A stretch of 64,000 bases of DNA from Cyanobium sp. CH-040 (GTDB taxonomy: Bacteria > Cyanobacteriota > Cyanobacteriia > PCC-6307 > Cyanobiaceae): assembly GCF_024346135.1 (NCBI RefSeq), contig NZ_JAGQCJ010000009.1:62001-126000 (forward strand), in the 5' to 3' direction. Below, in pieces: positions 39,900 through 48,346 of this stretch. The translations under genes and the position numbers were made by a program. The notes below the pieces were generated by a model. That model saw only the letters and a list, made by a program, of their open reading frames with translations. It was not told the origin of the DNA and searched no databases. Positions within the stretch are counted from its first letter, which is position 1. Each line of letters starts with the position of its first letter.

Positions 39900-39908
39900 G
39901 ATCGGCCG

Positions 39909-39950
39909 ACCGGCTCGGGATGACGGCATGCAGCCGTCGTCCCGGCCGGT
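39909..39950 (+). promoter_or_regulatory. Long hairpin between cbbL and cbbS
   Basis: ACCGGC-T-CGGGATGACGGC (39909-39927) pairs with 39933-39950 around the loop ATGCA: 18 pairs, one bulged T and one G-T pair. No T-run follows. It is likely to act as an mRNA-stability or 3'-end-protecting element rather than a terminator, since cbbS must be made in equal amounts. Confidence 0.75.
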
Positions 39951-40000
39951 GCTGATCCGCACTTTCCCGGCTTCATTCATCCCATCCCACAAGGATCCCC

Positions 40001-40342
40001 ATGCCCTTCAAGAGCACCGTGGGTGACTATCAGACAGTCGCCACCCTGGAGACCTTCGGCTTCCTCCCGCCGATGACCCAGGACGAGATCTACGACCAGA
40101 TCGCTTACATCATCGCCCAGGGCTGGAGCCCCCTGATCGAGCACGTCCACCCCAGCCGTTCCATGTCGACCTACTGGTCGTACTGGAAGCTTCCCTTCTT
40201 CGGCGAGAAGGATCTCGGCGTGATCGTCAGCGAGCTCGAGGCCTGCCACCGCGCCTACCCCGACCACCACGTGCGCCTGGTGGGCTACGACGCCTACACC
40301 CAGAGCCAGGGTGCCTGCTTCGTGGTGTTCGAAGGCCGCTGA
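40001..40342 (+). CDS. cbbS: RuBisCO small subunit
   Basis: The 113-residue small subunit caps the L8 core of form I RuBisCO. It contains ETFGFLPPMTQDEIYDQI, IEHVHPSRSMSTYWSYW and the LPFFGE, CHRAYPDHHVRLVGYD segments of form IA small subunits. Length fits form IA, which lacks the plant beta-A/B loop extension. It starts at an ATG with AAGGA about 6 bases upstream. Two hairpins follow before csoS2. Confidence 0.97.
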   Translation: MPFKSTVGDYQTVATLETFGFLPPMTQDEIYDQIAYIIAQGWSPLIEHVHPSRSMSTYWSYWKLPFFGEKDLGVIVSELEACHRAYPDHHVRLVGYDAYTQSQGACFVVFEGR

Positions 40343-40366
40343 ACCCTGAACAGGACGTTCAGGTTC
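40341..40366 (+). promoter_or_regulatory. First hairpin after cbbS
   Basis: GAAC-C-CTGAAC (40341-40351) pairs with GTTCAGGTTC (40357-40366) around AGGAC, with one bulged C. It overlaps the last base of the cbbS stop codon. No T-run. Confidence 0.6.
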
Positions 40367-40397
40367 ACCTCCTCCTCGATCAATCACTGATCGCCAA

Positions 40398-40421
40398 GGG
40401 TCCCGGCACTGTCCGGGACCC
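40398..40421 (+). terminator. Second hairpin after cbbS, partial terminator candidate
   Basis: A perfect 9-bp stem, GGGTCCCGG (40398-40406) with 40413-40421, loop CACTGT, followed by the pyrimidine-rich CTCCTTTCC. It resembles a leaky terminator or processing site and lies 36 bases upstream of csoS2. A similar cbbS-csoS2 stem-loop is thought to lower shell-gene expression relative to RuBisCO in chemoautotrophs. Confidence 0.7.
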
Positions 40422-40457
40422 CTCCTTTCCCACACGATTTCCATTCGACGGGCGCCG

Positions 40458-42818
40458 ATGGCCAGCACATCCAGCCGTGAAGCAGCACTCGAGCGCCGCC
40501 GGGCTCTCACCACGGCAGGCAAGAAAGCCGCCAGCCGCTTCAGTTCCGGTCCCGGCAGGGTGCGCAGCGCCGCCGACGCCCGTCCCTCCCGCACCAGGGC
40601 GACGCCGGTCCGGACCGACCCGGTCATGACCGGGACGCCGGAACGCCGCCCCACCCCCGCCGCCAGACCGGAGCCGGCCATGAGCCTCGGCCAGCCCACC
40701 AGCCGCCCCAGCGGCCAGCGCATCAGCAACCCGAGCCGGGATCTGGTGCTGGCGCGCCGTGAAGCCCTCAGCCGCGGCGGCAAGCGGGCCAACACCTCCC
40801 GCGACCGCAACCGCGCCGATGTGGTCCGCAGCAGCACCCCGGCGGCACCCGCAGCGGCGCCCGCCACGACGACGCCCGCCCCCGCCGCCCCCAGCGCAAG
40901 GCCCAGCCTCAGCCTGAGCACCGGCGCGGGTGAGGCCTCCCGCGCCATGGAACGGCGCGGCCAGCAGAGACGCACCTCGGCCCAGCACAACCCCAGCCGC
41001 TCCCTGGTGCTGGCACGCCGCGAGGCCCTCTCCAAGCGCGGCAAGTCGGCCGCCCTGCCCAGCAACGGCACCGCCGCCTCGGTGGCCCGCCAGAGCCACC
41101 CCGACCTCAGCACCCGCGAGCTGGCCCAGAAGCTGCGGGAACTCAAGAGCAAGGTGGGCAGCGCCGGCTGCGCCCGCAACGGCGGCCCCCGTCCCTGCGG
41201 CCCCAACCGTCACGGCGCCCGCCAGACGGCCAGCGCCGACGCCCACTGGAAGGTGGGGATGAGCGAGACCACCGGCGGCCAGGTGGTCACCGGCACCCAG
41301 GCCAACCGCTCCCAAAAGACCACCGGCAACGAGGCGGCCACCTGCCGGCCGATCACCGGCACCGAATACCTGGGAGCCGAGGTGTTCCAGACCTTCTGCC
41401 AGAGCGACGCCCCCACCCGCCAGCCGGCCAAGGTGCGCGTCACCGCCACCAGCCATGGCAACCGGGTCACGGGCAACGAGGTGGGCCGCTCCGAGAAGGT
41501 CACCGGCGATGAACCCGGCACCTGCAAGCTGGTGACCGGCACGGAGTACATCTCGGCCAACCAGTCCGCCGCCTACTGCGGCACCGTCGCCAGCACGCCT
41601 CGCAAGGTGGGCCGCGGCGAAACCCTCGGCGGTCAGATGGTGTCCGGTGTGATGGTGGGCCGCTCGGAGCGGGTCACCGGCGACGAACCCGGCTCCGGCC
41701 TGCAGCTCACCGGCGATCAGTACCTGGGCGCCGAGCCCCAGGCGCCCGGAAGGGCCCCCGCCAAGGTCGCCAGCCTGCAGACCCTGCGCGGCACCGGCAT
41801 CACCGGCACCCATGTGGGCCGCAGCGATCGGGTCACCGGCGACGAGCCTGGCAGCTGCCGCAACATCACCGGCGACGAGTACATCGGCACCCAGCAGTAC
41901 GAGAGCTTCTGCGGTGTCAAACCCGCCCCCGAAGCCCCCAAGGTGGGCTTCAGCGTCACCAACCGCGCCCAGGTGGTGAGCGGCACCCGCACCGGCCGCA
42001 GCACCAAGGTCACCGGCGATGAGGCGGGCACCTGCAAGGCGGTCACCGGCACCCCCTACGCCGGCCTCGAGCAGGCCTCCGACTACTGCCCCACCCCCGC
42101 CGTGCGCTCCATCCGCGCCCGCACGCCGATGCGCGGCGCCAGCCGCATGAGCGGCATCCAGCCCGGCATCGGCGGCGTGATGACCGGCGCCGAGCGCGGC
42201 GCCTGCGAGGACGTCACCGGCACGCCCTACGTGGGGGCCGACCAGCAGCAGCTGGCCTGCGGTGCCGCCAGCGTTGAGGATGCCGACTTTCCCCGGCCCC
42301 TCGACGGCAGCCAGCCCTGGCAGCAGTTCAGCGTCCAGTCGCCGGCGCGAGCCGCCCAGATCGCCCGCGAGCGCGGCGGCGGGGTCACCGGCACCAGCTA
42401 CGAGCAGGGCAACCGCATCACCGGTCCGTTCGACCTGGCCGGCGGCAAAGTTACTGGCACCGAGCAGTTCCGCTTCGACCGCCGCGGCTCCCAGATCTCC
42501 CGCGGTCCGATCGAGCCCTCCGCGCCGGTGAGCGTGGATGAGGACGCGCGTCCCACCTCACGGGTCACCGGCGAAGGCATCTCCGCCGGTCTGAAGATCA
42601 CCGGCGATGACTGGGACCGCGGCGAGCGGGTCACCGGCACTGAGGGCCCCTCCGCCCGACGGCGCAATCCCACCCGGCCCGGGCCGATGACGGCCATGCC
42701 CGGCTTCCAGCCGAAGCGCAACGAGGACGTGCCCGAGCCCGTGAGCCGCGTCACCGGCTCCAGCGGCAACACCATGGCCGGGTCGCTGATCACGGTGTCG
42801 GGCGGAGCCCGCGGCTGA
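40458..42818 (+). CDS. csoS2: Carboxysome assembly scaffold CsoS2
   Basis: A 786-residue disordered scaffold that condenses RuBisCO and binds the shell. The N-domain has RuBisCO-binding helices at about 6-24, 91-109, 178-197 and 215-233 (for example LVLARREALSRGGKRA and LVLARREALSKRGKSA). The middle has six repeats of the VTGT-x-VGRS-x-VTGDE type, each roughly 50 residues. Repeat 3 (GRSERVTGDEPGSGLQLTGD and its APG end) lacks the Cys pair kept in repeats 1, 2, 4 and 5. The C-domain ends with VTGSSGNTMAGSLITVSGGA, the conserved encapsulation peptide. It is very GC-rich and basic (high Arg/Lys in N-domain). No evidence for the programmed frameshift known in Halothiobacillus was established. Confidence 0.97.
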   Translation: MASTSSREAALERRRALTTAGKKAASRFSSGPGRVRSAADARPSRTRATPVRTDPVMTGTPERRPTPAARPEPAMSLGQPTSRPSGQRISNPSRDLVLARREALSRGGKRANTSRDRNRADVVRSSTPAAPAAAPATTTPAPAAPSARPSLSLSTGAGEASRAMERRGQQRRTSAQHNPSRSLVLARREALSKRGKSAALPSNGTAASVARQSHPDLSTRELAQKLRELKSKVGSAGCARNGGPRPCGPNRHGARQTASADAHWKVGMSETTGGQVVTGTQANRSQKTTGNEAATCRPITGTEYLGAEVFQTFCQSDAPTRQPAKVRVTATSHGNRVTGNEVGRSEKVTGDEPGTCKLVTGTEYISANQSAAYCGTVASTPRKVGRGETLGGQMVSGVMVGRSERVTGDEPGSGLQLTGDQYLGAEPQAPGRAPAKVASLQTLRGTGITGTHVGRSDRVTGDEPGSCRNITGDEYIGTQQYESFCGVKPAPEAPKVGFSVTNRAQVVSGTRTGRSTKVTGDEAGTCKAVTGTPYAGLEQASDYCPTPAVRSIRARTPMRGASRMSGIQPGIGGVMTGAERGACEDVTGTPYVGADQQQLACGAASVEDADFPRPLDGSQPWQQFSVQSPARAAQIARERGGGVTGTSYEQGNRITGPFDLAGGKVTGTEQFRFDRRGSQISRGPIEPSAPVSVDEDARPTSRVTGEGISAGLKITGDDWDRGERVTGTEGPSARRRNPTRPGPMTAMPGFQPKRNEDVPEPVSRVTGSSGNTMAGSLITVSGGARG

Positions 42819-42825
42819 TCCGCCG

Positions 42826-44499
42826 ATGCCCCGACGTCCGGCTGCCGCCACTCCACCCCTCGCTCCCACGGCGCCCCGCCGCCGGCCGGGAGCGGCTGCC
42901 GACGCCCCGGCACCCGGTGGCGCCACTGAGCCCTCCCCGACCCCAGGCGCCCTGCGTGGCACCCGGGCCCGGGCTGCCTATCAGCAGGCCCGCAGCCTGG
43001 GCAGCCCCGGCCCGGCCCGCAACCAGCCCCTGCGCCGTGCCCGCGACGGTGCGGCCGGGCCTGCAGCCACCAGGATTCCCGCCCCGCCCGCGGGAATGCA
43101 CCCCCTCACCAACACCGCCGCCAACACCGCCCTGCGCACCTACGACCAGGAGGTGAAGCACCGGTTCGATCGCATCGTGCCCGTGCTCAAGCGCATCGCG
43201 GCGCTGCAGCACGACGACGGCTTCGTGCAGCAGGCGCAGGCGCTGGCGCTGGCGGAACTGGGCCACGAACTGCCCCTGCCGATCCTCGAGTCGGCCTGGG
43301 TGAGCCAGCTCGACATGCGCACCCTGTTCGCCTGGTGCGTGTTCGAGGCCTACGAGCACACCAGTGCCGGCTTCTTCCAGCACGATCCGCTGGGGGGCCA
43401 GCCGGCCAGCACCGCCGCGGACGACTTCAACGCCTTCCTGCTGTCCTGCGGCTTCCATCTGCTGGACATCACCCCCTGCGCCGACGGGCGGCTGGCCCAT
43501 GCGATCGCCTATGCCCTCCGGCTTCCCTACAGCTCGGTGCGCCGCCGCCCCCATGCCGGCGCCCTGTTCGACGTGGAGAACACGGTGAACCGCTGGGTGA
43601 AGACCGAGCACGGCCGCTACCGGGAGGGAGTGCCCAACGCCGCCCACGAGCCCACCCGCTACCTGAAGGTGGTGCTGTACCACTTCAGCTCCCTCGACCC
43701 CGCCCACGAGGGCTGCGCCGCCCACGGCAGCGATGACGCGCTGGCCGCTTCCTGCGGCCTGGCCCGCCTGCGCGACTTCCAGCAGGCCGTGGAGAACAGC
43801 TTCTGCTGCGGTGCCTCGGTGGACCTGCTGCTGATGGGCATCGACACCGACACCGATGCGATTCGCGTTCATGTTCCGGGGCTCGATGGCAGCACCCACC
43901 TGGAGCACTGGCTGGATGCCCGCGACGTCTACGACGCCACCCGCGGTCTGGCTCCCGGAGCTGCCCGGGAGCGCATCGAATCCCTGGTGCGCGACCACGC
44001 CGCGGCGTCACCCGACCCGGGGATGGTGAAGCTGGTTAGCCGTCTGCTGGAGAACAACATCTCCCAGATCGACTATGTGCGCGACGTTCACGGTGGCCAT
44101 TACAGCGACGACGGCCATGCCGAGCGTTTCATCGGCGTGGGCATCGGCTTCAAGGAGATCCATCTGCGCAACCTCACCTATTTCGCCTACATGGACACCG
44201 TGGAGGAAGGAGCTGCCGACCTGGATGTGGGCGTGAAGATCTTCAAAGGCCTCAACGTGTCACGGGGCCTGCCCGTGCCGGTGGTGGTGCGCTTCGACTA
44301 CCACGGCCAGGTGCCCGGGGCGCGGGAGCGCGCCGTGCGCCACTGCCAGCGGGTGCAGGCGGCGATCGAAGCCCGCTACGGCGAGCTCTTCCAGCAGGGC
44401 CTGCTGCACGCCCTGCTGACGGTGCGGGACCAGGACCGGCACACCCCGGCCGAGACGATAGGTTCCACGATCACGTTCGCGACCGCAGGAGGGCACTGA
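42826..44499 (+). CDS. csoSCA: Carboxysomal carbonic anhydrase CsoSCA (CsoS3)
   Basis: Converts bicarbonate to CO2 inside the shell; an epsilon/beta-like carbonic anhydrase. The 557-residue protein has a disordered Pro/Ala/Arg-rich N-terminal region of about 100 residues, then the catalytic part. Zinc ligands and the Asp-Arg dyad can be read: Cys218-x-Asp220-x-Arg222 in PCADGRLAH, His286 in YHFSSLDP and Cys297 in HEGC. The C-terminal domain is the decayed repeat typical of this family. The ATG at 42826 starts seven bases after the csoS2 stop. Start choice within the disordered leader is less certain. Confidence 0.96.
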   Translation: MPRRPAAATPPLAPTAPRRRPGAAADAPAPGGATEPSPTPGALRGTRARAAYQQARSLGSPGPARNQPLRRARDGAAGPAATRIPAPPAGMHPLTNTAANTALRTYDQEVKHRFDRIVPVLKRIAALQHDDGFVQQAQALALAELGHELPLPILESAWVSQLDMRTLFAWCVFEAYEHTSAGFFQHDPLGGQPASTAADDFNAFLLSCGFHLLDITPCADGRLAHAIAYALRLPYSSVRRRPHAGALFDVENTVNRWVKTEHGRYREGVPNAAHEPTRYLKVVLYHFSSLDPAHEGCAAHGSDDALAASCGLARLRDFQQAVENSFCCGASVDLLLMGIDTDTDAIRVHVPGLDGSTHLEHWLDARDVYDATRGLAPGAARERIESLVRDHAAASPDPGMVKLVSRLLENNISQIDYVRDVHGGHYSDDGHAERFIGVGIGFKEIHLRNLTYFAYMDTVEEGAADLDVGVKIFKGLNVSRGLPVPVVVRFDYHGQVPGARERAVRHCQRVQAAIEARYGELFQQGLLHALLTVRDQDRHTPAETIGSTITFATAGGH

Positions 44500-44502
44500 G
44501 AG

Positions 44503-44790
44503 ATGCTGATCTGCAAGGTGGTGAAACCGCTGGTGTCCACGAACCGCATCCCCGATTTCCAGCACAAGCATCTGCAGGTGGTGCTCGACGGCAGCACCCA
44601 GAAGGTGGCCGTGGATGCGGTGGGGGCGATCCCCGGGGACTGGGTGATCTGCGTGGGCAGCTCCGCGGCCCGTGAAGCGGCGGGCAGCAAGTCGTATCCC
44701 AGCGATCTGACGATCGTGGGCATCATCGATCACTGGGATCCTGACGCCGCCAAGGCCGAAGCCGCCCGGCTGAGCGGAGGCGGCTCCTGA
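44503..44790 (+). CDS. csoS4A: Carboxysome vertex protein CsoS4A
   Basis: A BMC-V (pentamer) protein that caps the vertices of the shell. The 95-residue protein begins MLICKVVKPLVSTNRIPDFQ, with HKHLQVVLDG, VAVDAVGAIPGDWVICVGSSAARE and DLTIVGIIDHWDPD, the standard CcmL/EutN/CsoS4 signature. It follows csoSCA by three bases. The final base overlaps the ATG of csoS4B. Confidence 0.96.
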   Translation: MLICKVVKPLVSTNRIPDFQHKHLQVVLDGSTQKVAVDAVGAIPGDWVICVGSSAAREAAGSKSYPSDLTIVGIIDHWDPDAAKAEAARLSGGGS

Positions 44791-45041
44791 TGGAAATCAT
44801 GCAGGTGGTCGGCTCCCTGGTGTGCACCCAACGGGTGGGTGGCCTCGATCACTCCAATCTGCGGGTGCTGCGCACCCCCAAGGGCAAGTTCAACGTGGCG
44901 GTGGATCCCGTGGGCGCATCCCCCGGCAACTGGGTGTTCACGGCCAGCGGGTCCGCCGCCCGCTTCGCCTGCCCCGATCCGAACGTGCTCACCGACCTGA
45001 CCATCGGCGGAATCATCGATTTCTGGGAACCCGACGGCTAG
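44790..45041 (+). CDS. csoS4B: Carboxysome vertex protein CsoS4B
   Basis: The second BMC-V pentamer, 83 residues, MEIMQVVGSLVCTQRVGGLD at the start, then NVAVDPVGASPGNWVFTASGSAARFA and DLTIGGIIDFWEPDG. Its ATG overlaps the csoS4A stop by one base (TGATG). Two non-identical BMC-V proteins are usual in alpha-carboxysomes. Confidence 0.96.
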   Translation: MEIMQVVGSLVCTQRVGGLDHSNLRVLRTPKGKFNVAVDPVGASPGNWVFTASGSAARFACPDPNVLTDLTIGGIIDFWEPDG

Positions 45042-45106
45042 GGCCCCCGTTGCAGCCAGCCTCCCCCGCTCCTCCCCCAGCTCCCTGACGCCCCACCCCT
45101 CTCACC

Positions 45107-45904
45107 ATGGCCGCCACTCCCACTCCCCCCGCCGGCACCACACCTCCTGCGGCAGCCGACCCGGCCCCAGGCCCTGCCCCCCAGCCCGCTCCTGAGCCGG
45201 CCGCCGCCGCGCCGACTCCGACACCTGCCGCGCGCTCCACGGCCCGGGCCCTGCCCGCCGCCAGCAGCAGCAGCACCCGCGGCGGCAGCAGCGGCCGCGC
45301 CGCCGGCGCCCGGACCGGAACGACCCGTACGGCAGCCTCCCGCGCCACGACCACCCGGCCGGCCACCACCGGCAGCCGGCGCGCCAGCGGCAGCACCAGC
45401 GCCGCGAGCACCGCCGCCGCGGGCACCGCGGCCCGGAGCAGCACCTCCCGGAGCAGCGCAGCCCGCAGCTCGACCACGCGCAGCGCAGCCCGCAGCTCGA
45501 CCACGCGCAGCGCAGCCGGCGCCGGCCGGCGCGCCAGCGGTGGCGGTGCCGGTGGCGGCGGCACCACCCGCTCGGCCGGCGCCAGCCGCGGCGAGTCGCC
45601 GGCAGCGCTGCCGGGCATTGCCCTGGGGATGATCGAAACCCGTGGACTGGTACCGGCCATCGAAGCGGCCGACGCGATGACCAAGGCGGCCGAAGTCACC
45701 CTGGTGGCCAGGGAATTCGTGGGCGGCGGCTACGTCACCGTGCTGGTGCGTGGTGAGACCGGCGCCGTGAACGCCGCCGTGCGCGCCGGCGCCGATGCCT
45801 GCGAGCGTGTGGGTGACGGCCTGGTGGCGGCCCACATCATCGCCAGACCCCACACCGAGGTCGAACCCGCCCTGCGAGGCACCGGCGCCACCCGCCGCCT
45901 GTGA
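45107..45904 (+). CDS. csoS1E: Carboxysome shell protein CsoS1E (BMC with long N-terminal extension)
   Basis: A 265-residue protein with about 168 residues of low-complexity Ala/Thr/Ser/Arg-rich sequence followed by a BMC-H domain from [19 protein letters not shown] to the end. The domain differs from CsoS1 at only about five of 87 positions. The N-part includes a duplicated block (RSSTTRSAA twice, see repeat) and is Pro/Ala rich at the start. It may place an extended arm on or in the shell. The ATG at 45107 is the first in frame. Its stop overlaps the GTG of the ferritin-like gene (GTGA). csoS1E occurs only in part of the alpha-cyanobacteria. Confidence 0.9.
   Translation: MAATPTPPAGTTPPAAADPAPGPAPQPAPEPAAAAPTPTPAARSTARALPAASSSSTRGGSSGRAAGARTGTTRTAASRATTTRPATTGSRRASGSTSAASTAAAGTAARSSTSRSSAARSSTTRSAARSSTTRSAAGAGRRASGGGAGGGGTTRSAGASRGESPAALPGIALGMIETRGLVPAIEAADAMTKAAEVTLVAREFVGGGYVTVLVRGETGAVNAAVRAGADACERVGDGLVAAHIIARPHTEVEPALRGTGATRRL
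45464..45517 (+). repeat. Two tandem copies of a 27-base unit in csoS1E
   Basis: Positions 45464-45490 and 45491-45517 are identical 27-base units encoding RSSTTRSAA twice. The repeat lies in the low-complexity arm of csoS1E, where length change by slippage is likely to be tolerated. Confidence 0.85.
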
Positions 45905-46377
45905 ACGCCATGGACGCCGTGCATCCACGCGTCCTGGGCTACCTCGGACGCGCCCTCAGCCTCGAACTCACCGCCGTCCAGCAGTACATGACCCAGGCCT
46001 CCCTGGCGGAGACCTGGGGCGATGCCGACGCCGCCCAGCGCTTCCGCCAGGAGACGGTGGAGGAGATGCGCCACGCCGAAACGATCGTGCAGCGGATGCT
46101 GGCGCTGGACGCGGTGCCGGGCGCCTCCCAGCTGCGCCCCGTGACTCACGCCGGCGACCTGGCAGGACTGCTGCGCCAGAACATGGTGCTGGAGGAGGAT
46201 CTGGTGAACCTCTACGCCGAGGCCGTGCGCTTCTGCCTGCTGGTGGGCGACGAGCAGAACGAGGCCTTCTTCCGTCAGCTCTGGAGCGACGAACAGCACC
46301 ACGCCGAGGACCTGGCTACCTGGCTGCGCAGTCTGGGGGTGGTGCAGCAGCGCCACCTGGAACGGGCAACGTTTTAG
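45901..46377 (+). CDS. Ferritin-like/bacterioferritin-type protein of the cso operon
   Basis: A protein of 158 residues (GTG at 45901, coupled to csoS1E by GTGA; ATG at 45910 is the alternative). It is a four-helix ferritin-like protein: [49 protein letters not shown] and [13 protein letters not shown] give the paired Glu and Glu-x2-His ligands of a di-iron site. A ferritin-like gene at this site is common in alpha-cyanobacterial cso operons; iron storage or protection from oxidants near RuBisCO has been proposed. No haem-binding Met can be assigned with confidence. Confidence 0.85.
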   Translation: MNAMDAVHPRVLGYLGRALSLELTAVQQYMTQASLAETWGDADAAQRFRQETVEEMRHAETIVQRMLALDAVPGASQLRPVTHAGDLAGLLRQNMVLEEDLVNLYAEAVRFCLLVGDEQNEAFFRQLWSDEQHHAEDLATWLRSLGVVQQRHLERATF

Positions 46378-46420
46378 TGCTGACGGGGGCTGAAGCGGTC
46401 CCGGGCCGGGGGCTCACTCC

Positions 46421-46426
46421 TAGAGT
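46421..46426 (+). promoter_or_regulatory. Candidate -10 element of the ndhF4 unit
   Basis: TAGAGT in CTCCTAGAGTCCG, 46 bases before the ndhF4 start and after the ferritin-like gene. It would give the NDH-1 CO2-uptake genes their own promoter within the larger block. Recurrence of TAGNNT is the only support. Confidence 0.35.
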
Positions 46427-46471
46427 CCGGCCCCGGGGCGACCGCCTCCCGCACCCCTTCCGCCGCTGCCC

Positions 46472-48346
46472 TTGCCCGCCTCCCTGCCCCTGTCGCTGCA
46501 GCTGGCCTGGCTGATTCCGCTGTACGGCTTCAGCGGCCTGGCCCTGGCCCTCCCCTGGATGGCAGGTCTCTTTCCCCGCAACGGCCAGAGGCCGGCGGCC
46601 TACATCAACATCCTCGTCACCCTGCTGGCCGTGCTGCACGGCAGCCTGGCCCTGCGTGACGTGGGGCTCACCGGCCCACACCACATCTCCCTGCCGTGGT
46701 TCACGGTGGCCGATCTCAACCTGCGCATCGGCCTCGATCTCTCCCCGTACACCCTGGCCGCCCTGGCCCTGGTGACGTTCATGAGCCTGGTGGCGCAGGT
46801 GTTCGCCCTGGGCTACCTCGACAAGGAATGGTCGCTGGCCCGCTTCTTCGGGCTGATCGGCTTCTTCGAAGGAGCGCTGTCCGGGCTGGTGCTGAGCAGC
46901 AACCTGTTCCTCAGCTATTTCCTGCTGGAGATGCTCACCCTGTCCACCTACCTGCTGGTGGGCTTCTGGTACGCCCAGCCGCTGGTGGTCACCGCCGCCC
47001 GTGACGCCTTCCTCACCAAGCGGGTCGGCGACGTGCTGCTGCTGATGAGCGTGGTGGCGCTTGCGGCCTGGTCGGGATCGATGGAATTCACCGACCTCTA
47101 CAGCTGGGCGGCAGAAGCGAAGCTCAGCGGCAGCATCGGCCCCCTGGCGGGAACCCTGCTGGGTCTGGGCCTGATCGCCGGGCCGATGGGCAAGTGCGCC
47201 CAGTTCCCCATGCACCTCTGGCTGGACGAGGCGATGGAGGGTCCCAACCCGGCCTCGATCCTGCGCAACTCGGTGGTGGTGACAGCCGGTGCCCTGGTGC
47301 TGATGAAGCTGATGCCGCTGCTGCAGCTGTCGCTGATCGCCAACGACGTGCTGCTGGTGGTGGGCACGATCAGCGCCCTGGCCGGCGCCCTGGTGGCGAT
47401 GGCCCAGGTGGATCTCAAGCGGGCCTTCTCCTACTCCACCACCTCCTACCTCGGGCTGGTGTTCGTGGCCATCGCCCTGCAGCAACCCGGCATCGCCCTC
47501 CTGCTGCTGCTCTGCCATGGGCTGGCCAAGGCACTGCTGTTCATGAGTGTGGGCTGCGTGATCGCCACCACCAACTGCCAGGACCTCACCGAGCTGGGCG
47601 GGATCGGCCGGCGCATGCCCGCCACCATGGCCGCCTACCTGGCGGCGGCGGCGGGGTTGGTGGGCCTGCTGCCCATCGGCTGCTACTGGTGCTACGGGCA
47701 GGCGGTGGAAGCCATGAGTCATTCGGCGCGGCCCTTCGCCGCCGTGTTCCTGCTCACCAACCTGCTCACGGCCGTGAATCTCACCCGGGTGTTCCGGTCG
47801 GTGTTCCTGGGGACGCCCATGCCCAAGACCCGCCGCACGCCGGAGGTGAACTGGCTGATGGCCCTGCCGATGGTGAGCCTCACGGTGGTCGTGCTGCTCA
47901 CACCGCTGCTGATGCAGCGCATCGATCCGGTGCCCGGCATCGCCTCCTTCTCCCTGCCGGTGGGCCTGGCCGTGACGGCCAGCGGCCTGGCGGGAGCACT
48001 GCTGGGGGGACTGATCCCCCTCGACCGGTTCCGCTCCCGTTCGATCGTCGATCCCCTGCGCGGGATGCAGGATCTGCTCGCCCACGACTTCTACACCGAG
48101 CGGATCTACCGCGCCACCGTGGTGGCCCTGGTGGCGGCGGCGGCACGCCTCACCAACTGGGTGGATCAACGGCTGGTGAACGGCCTGGTGAACGGCCTCG
48201 GCCGGCTGTCGCTGCAGAGTGCCGAGAACCTGCGGCTGAGCGTCAGCGGCCAGTTGCAGTCCTACGTGTTCACCGTGGTGCTGGCGATCGTGGTGCTGCT
48301 CTCCTGCATCAGCTGGTGGACGGGGACGCTGGAGGTGCTGCCATGA
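46472..48346 (+). CDS. ndhF4: NDH-1 subunit F4 (CO2-uptake type)
   Basis: A 624-residue polytopic proton-channel subunit of thylakoid NDH-1. The antiporter-like core includes FFGLIGFFEGALSGLVLSSN, LVGFWYAQPL, GPMGKCAQFPMHLWLDEAMEGPNPAS and KRAFSYSTTSYLGLVFVAIAL. Together with ndhD4 and chpX it forms the NDH-1MS'-type module that hydrates CO2 to bicarbonate at constitutive level. NdhF3 versus NdhF4 is decided by the chpX (CupB-type) partner and absence of cupS/ndhD3. The start is a TTG at 46472; it ends overlapping ndhD4 (ATGA). Confidence 0.9.
   Translation: MPASLPLSLQLAWLIPLYGFSGLALALPWMAGLFPRNGQRPAAYINILVTLLAVLHGSLALRDVGLTGPHHISLPWFTVADLNLRIGLDLSPYTLAALALVTFMSLVAQVFALGYLDKEWSLARFFGLIGFFEGALSGLVLSSNLFLSYFLLEMLTLSTYLLVGFWYAQPLVVTAARDAFLTKRVGDVLLLMSVVALAAWSGSMEFTDLYSWAAEAKLSGSIGPLAGTLLGLGLIAGPMGKCAQFPMHLWLDEAMEGPNPASILRNSVVVTAGALVLMKLMPLLQLSLIANDVLLVVGTISALAGALVAMAQVDLKRAFSYSTTSYLGLVFVAIALQQPGIALLLLLCHGLAKALLFMSVGCVIATTNCQDLTELGGIGRRMPATMAAYLAAAAGLVGLLPIGCYWCYGQAVEAMSHSARPFAAVFLLTNLLTAVNLTRVFRSVFLGTPMPKTRRTPEVNWLMALPMVSLTVVVLLTPLLMQRIDPVPGIASFSLPVGLAVTASGLAGALLGGLIPLDRFRSRSIVDPLRGMQDLLAHDFYTERIYRATVVALVAAAARLTNWVDQRLVNGLVNGLGRLSLQSAENLRLSVSGQLQSYVFTVVLAIVVLLSCISWWTGTLEVLP

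Noticed and set aside
41400-42100. Programmed -1 frameshift in csoS2, as in Halothiobacillus
   Set aside because: No clear slippery heptamer followed by a stem was identified by reading; the full-length frame is intact.
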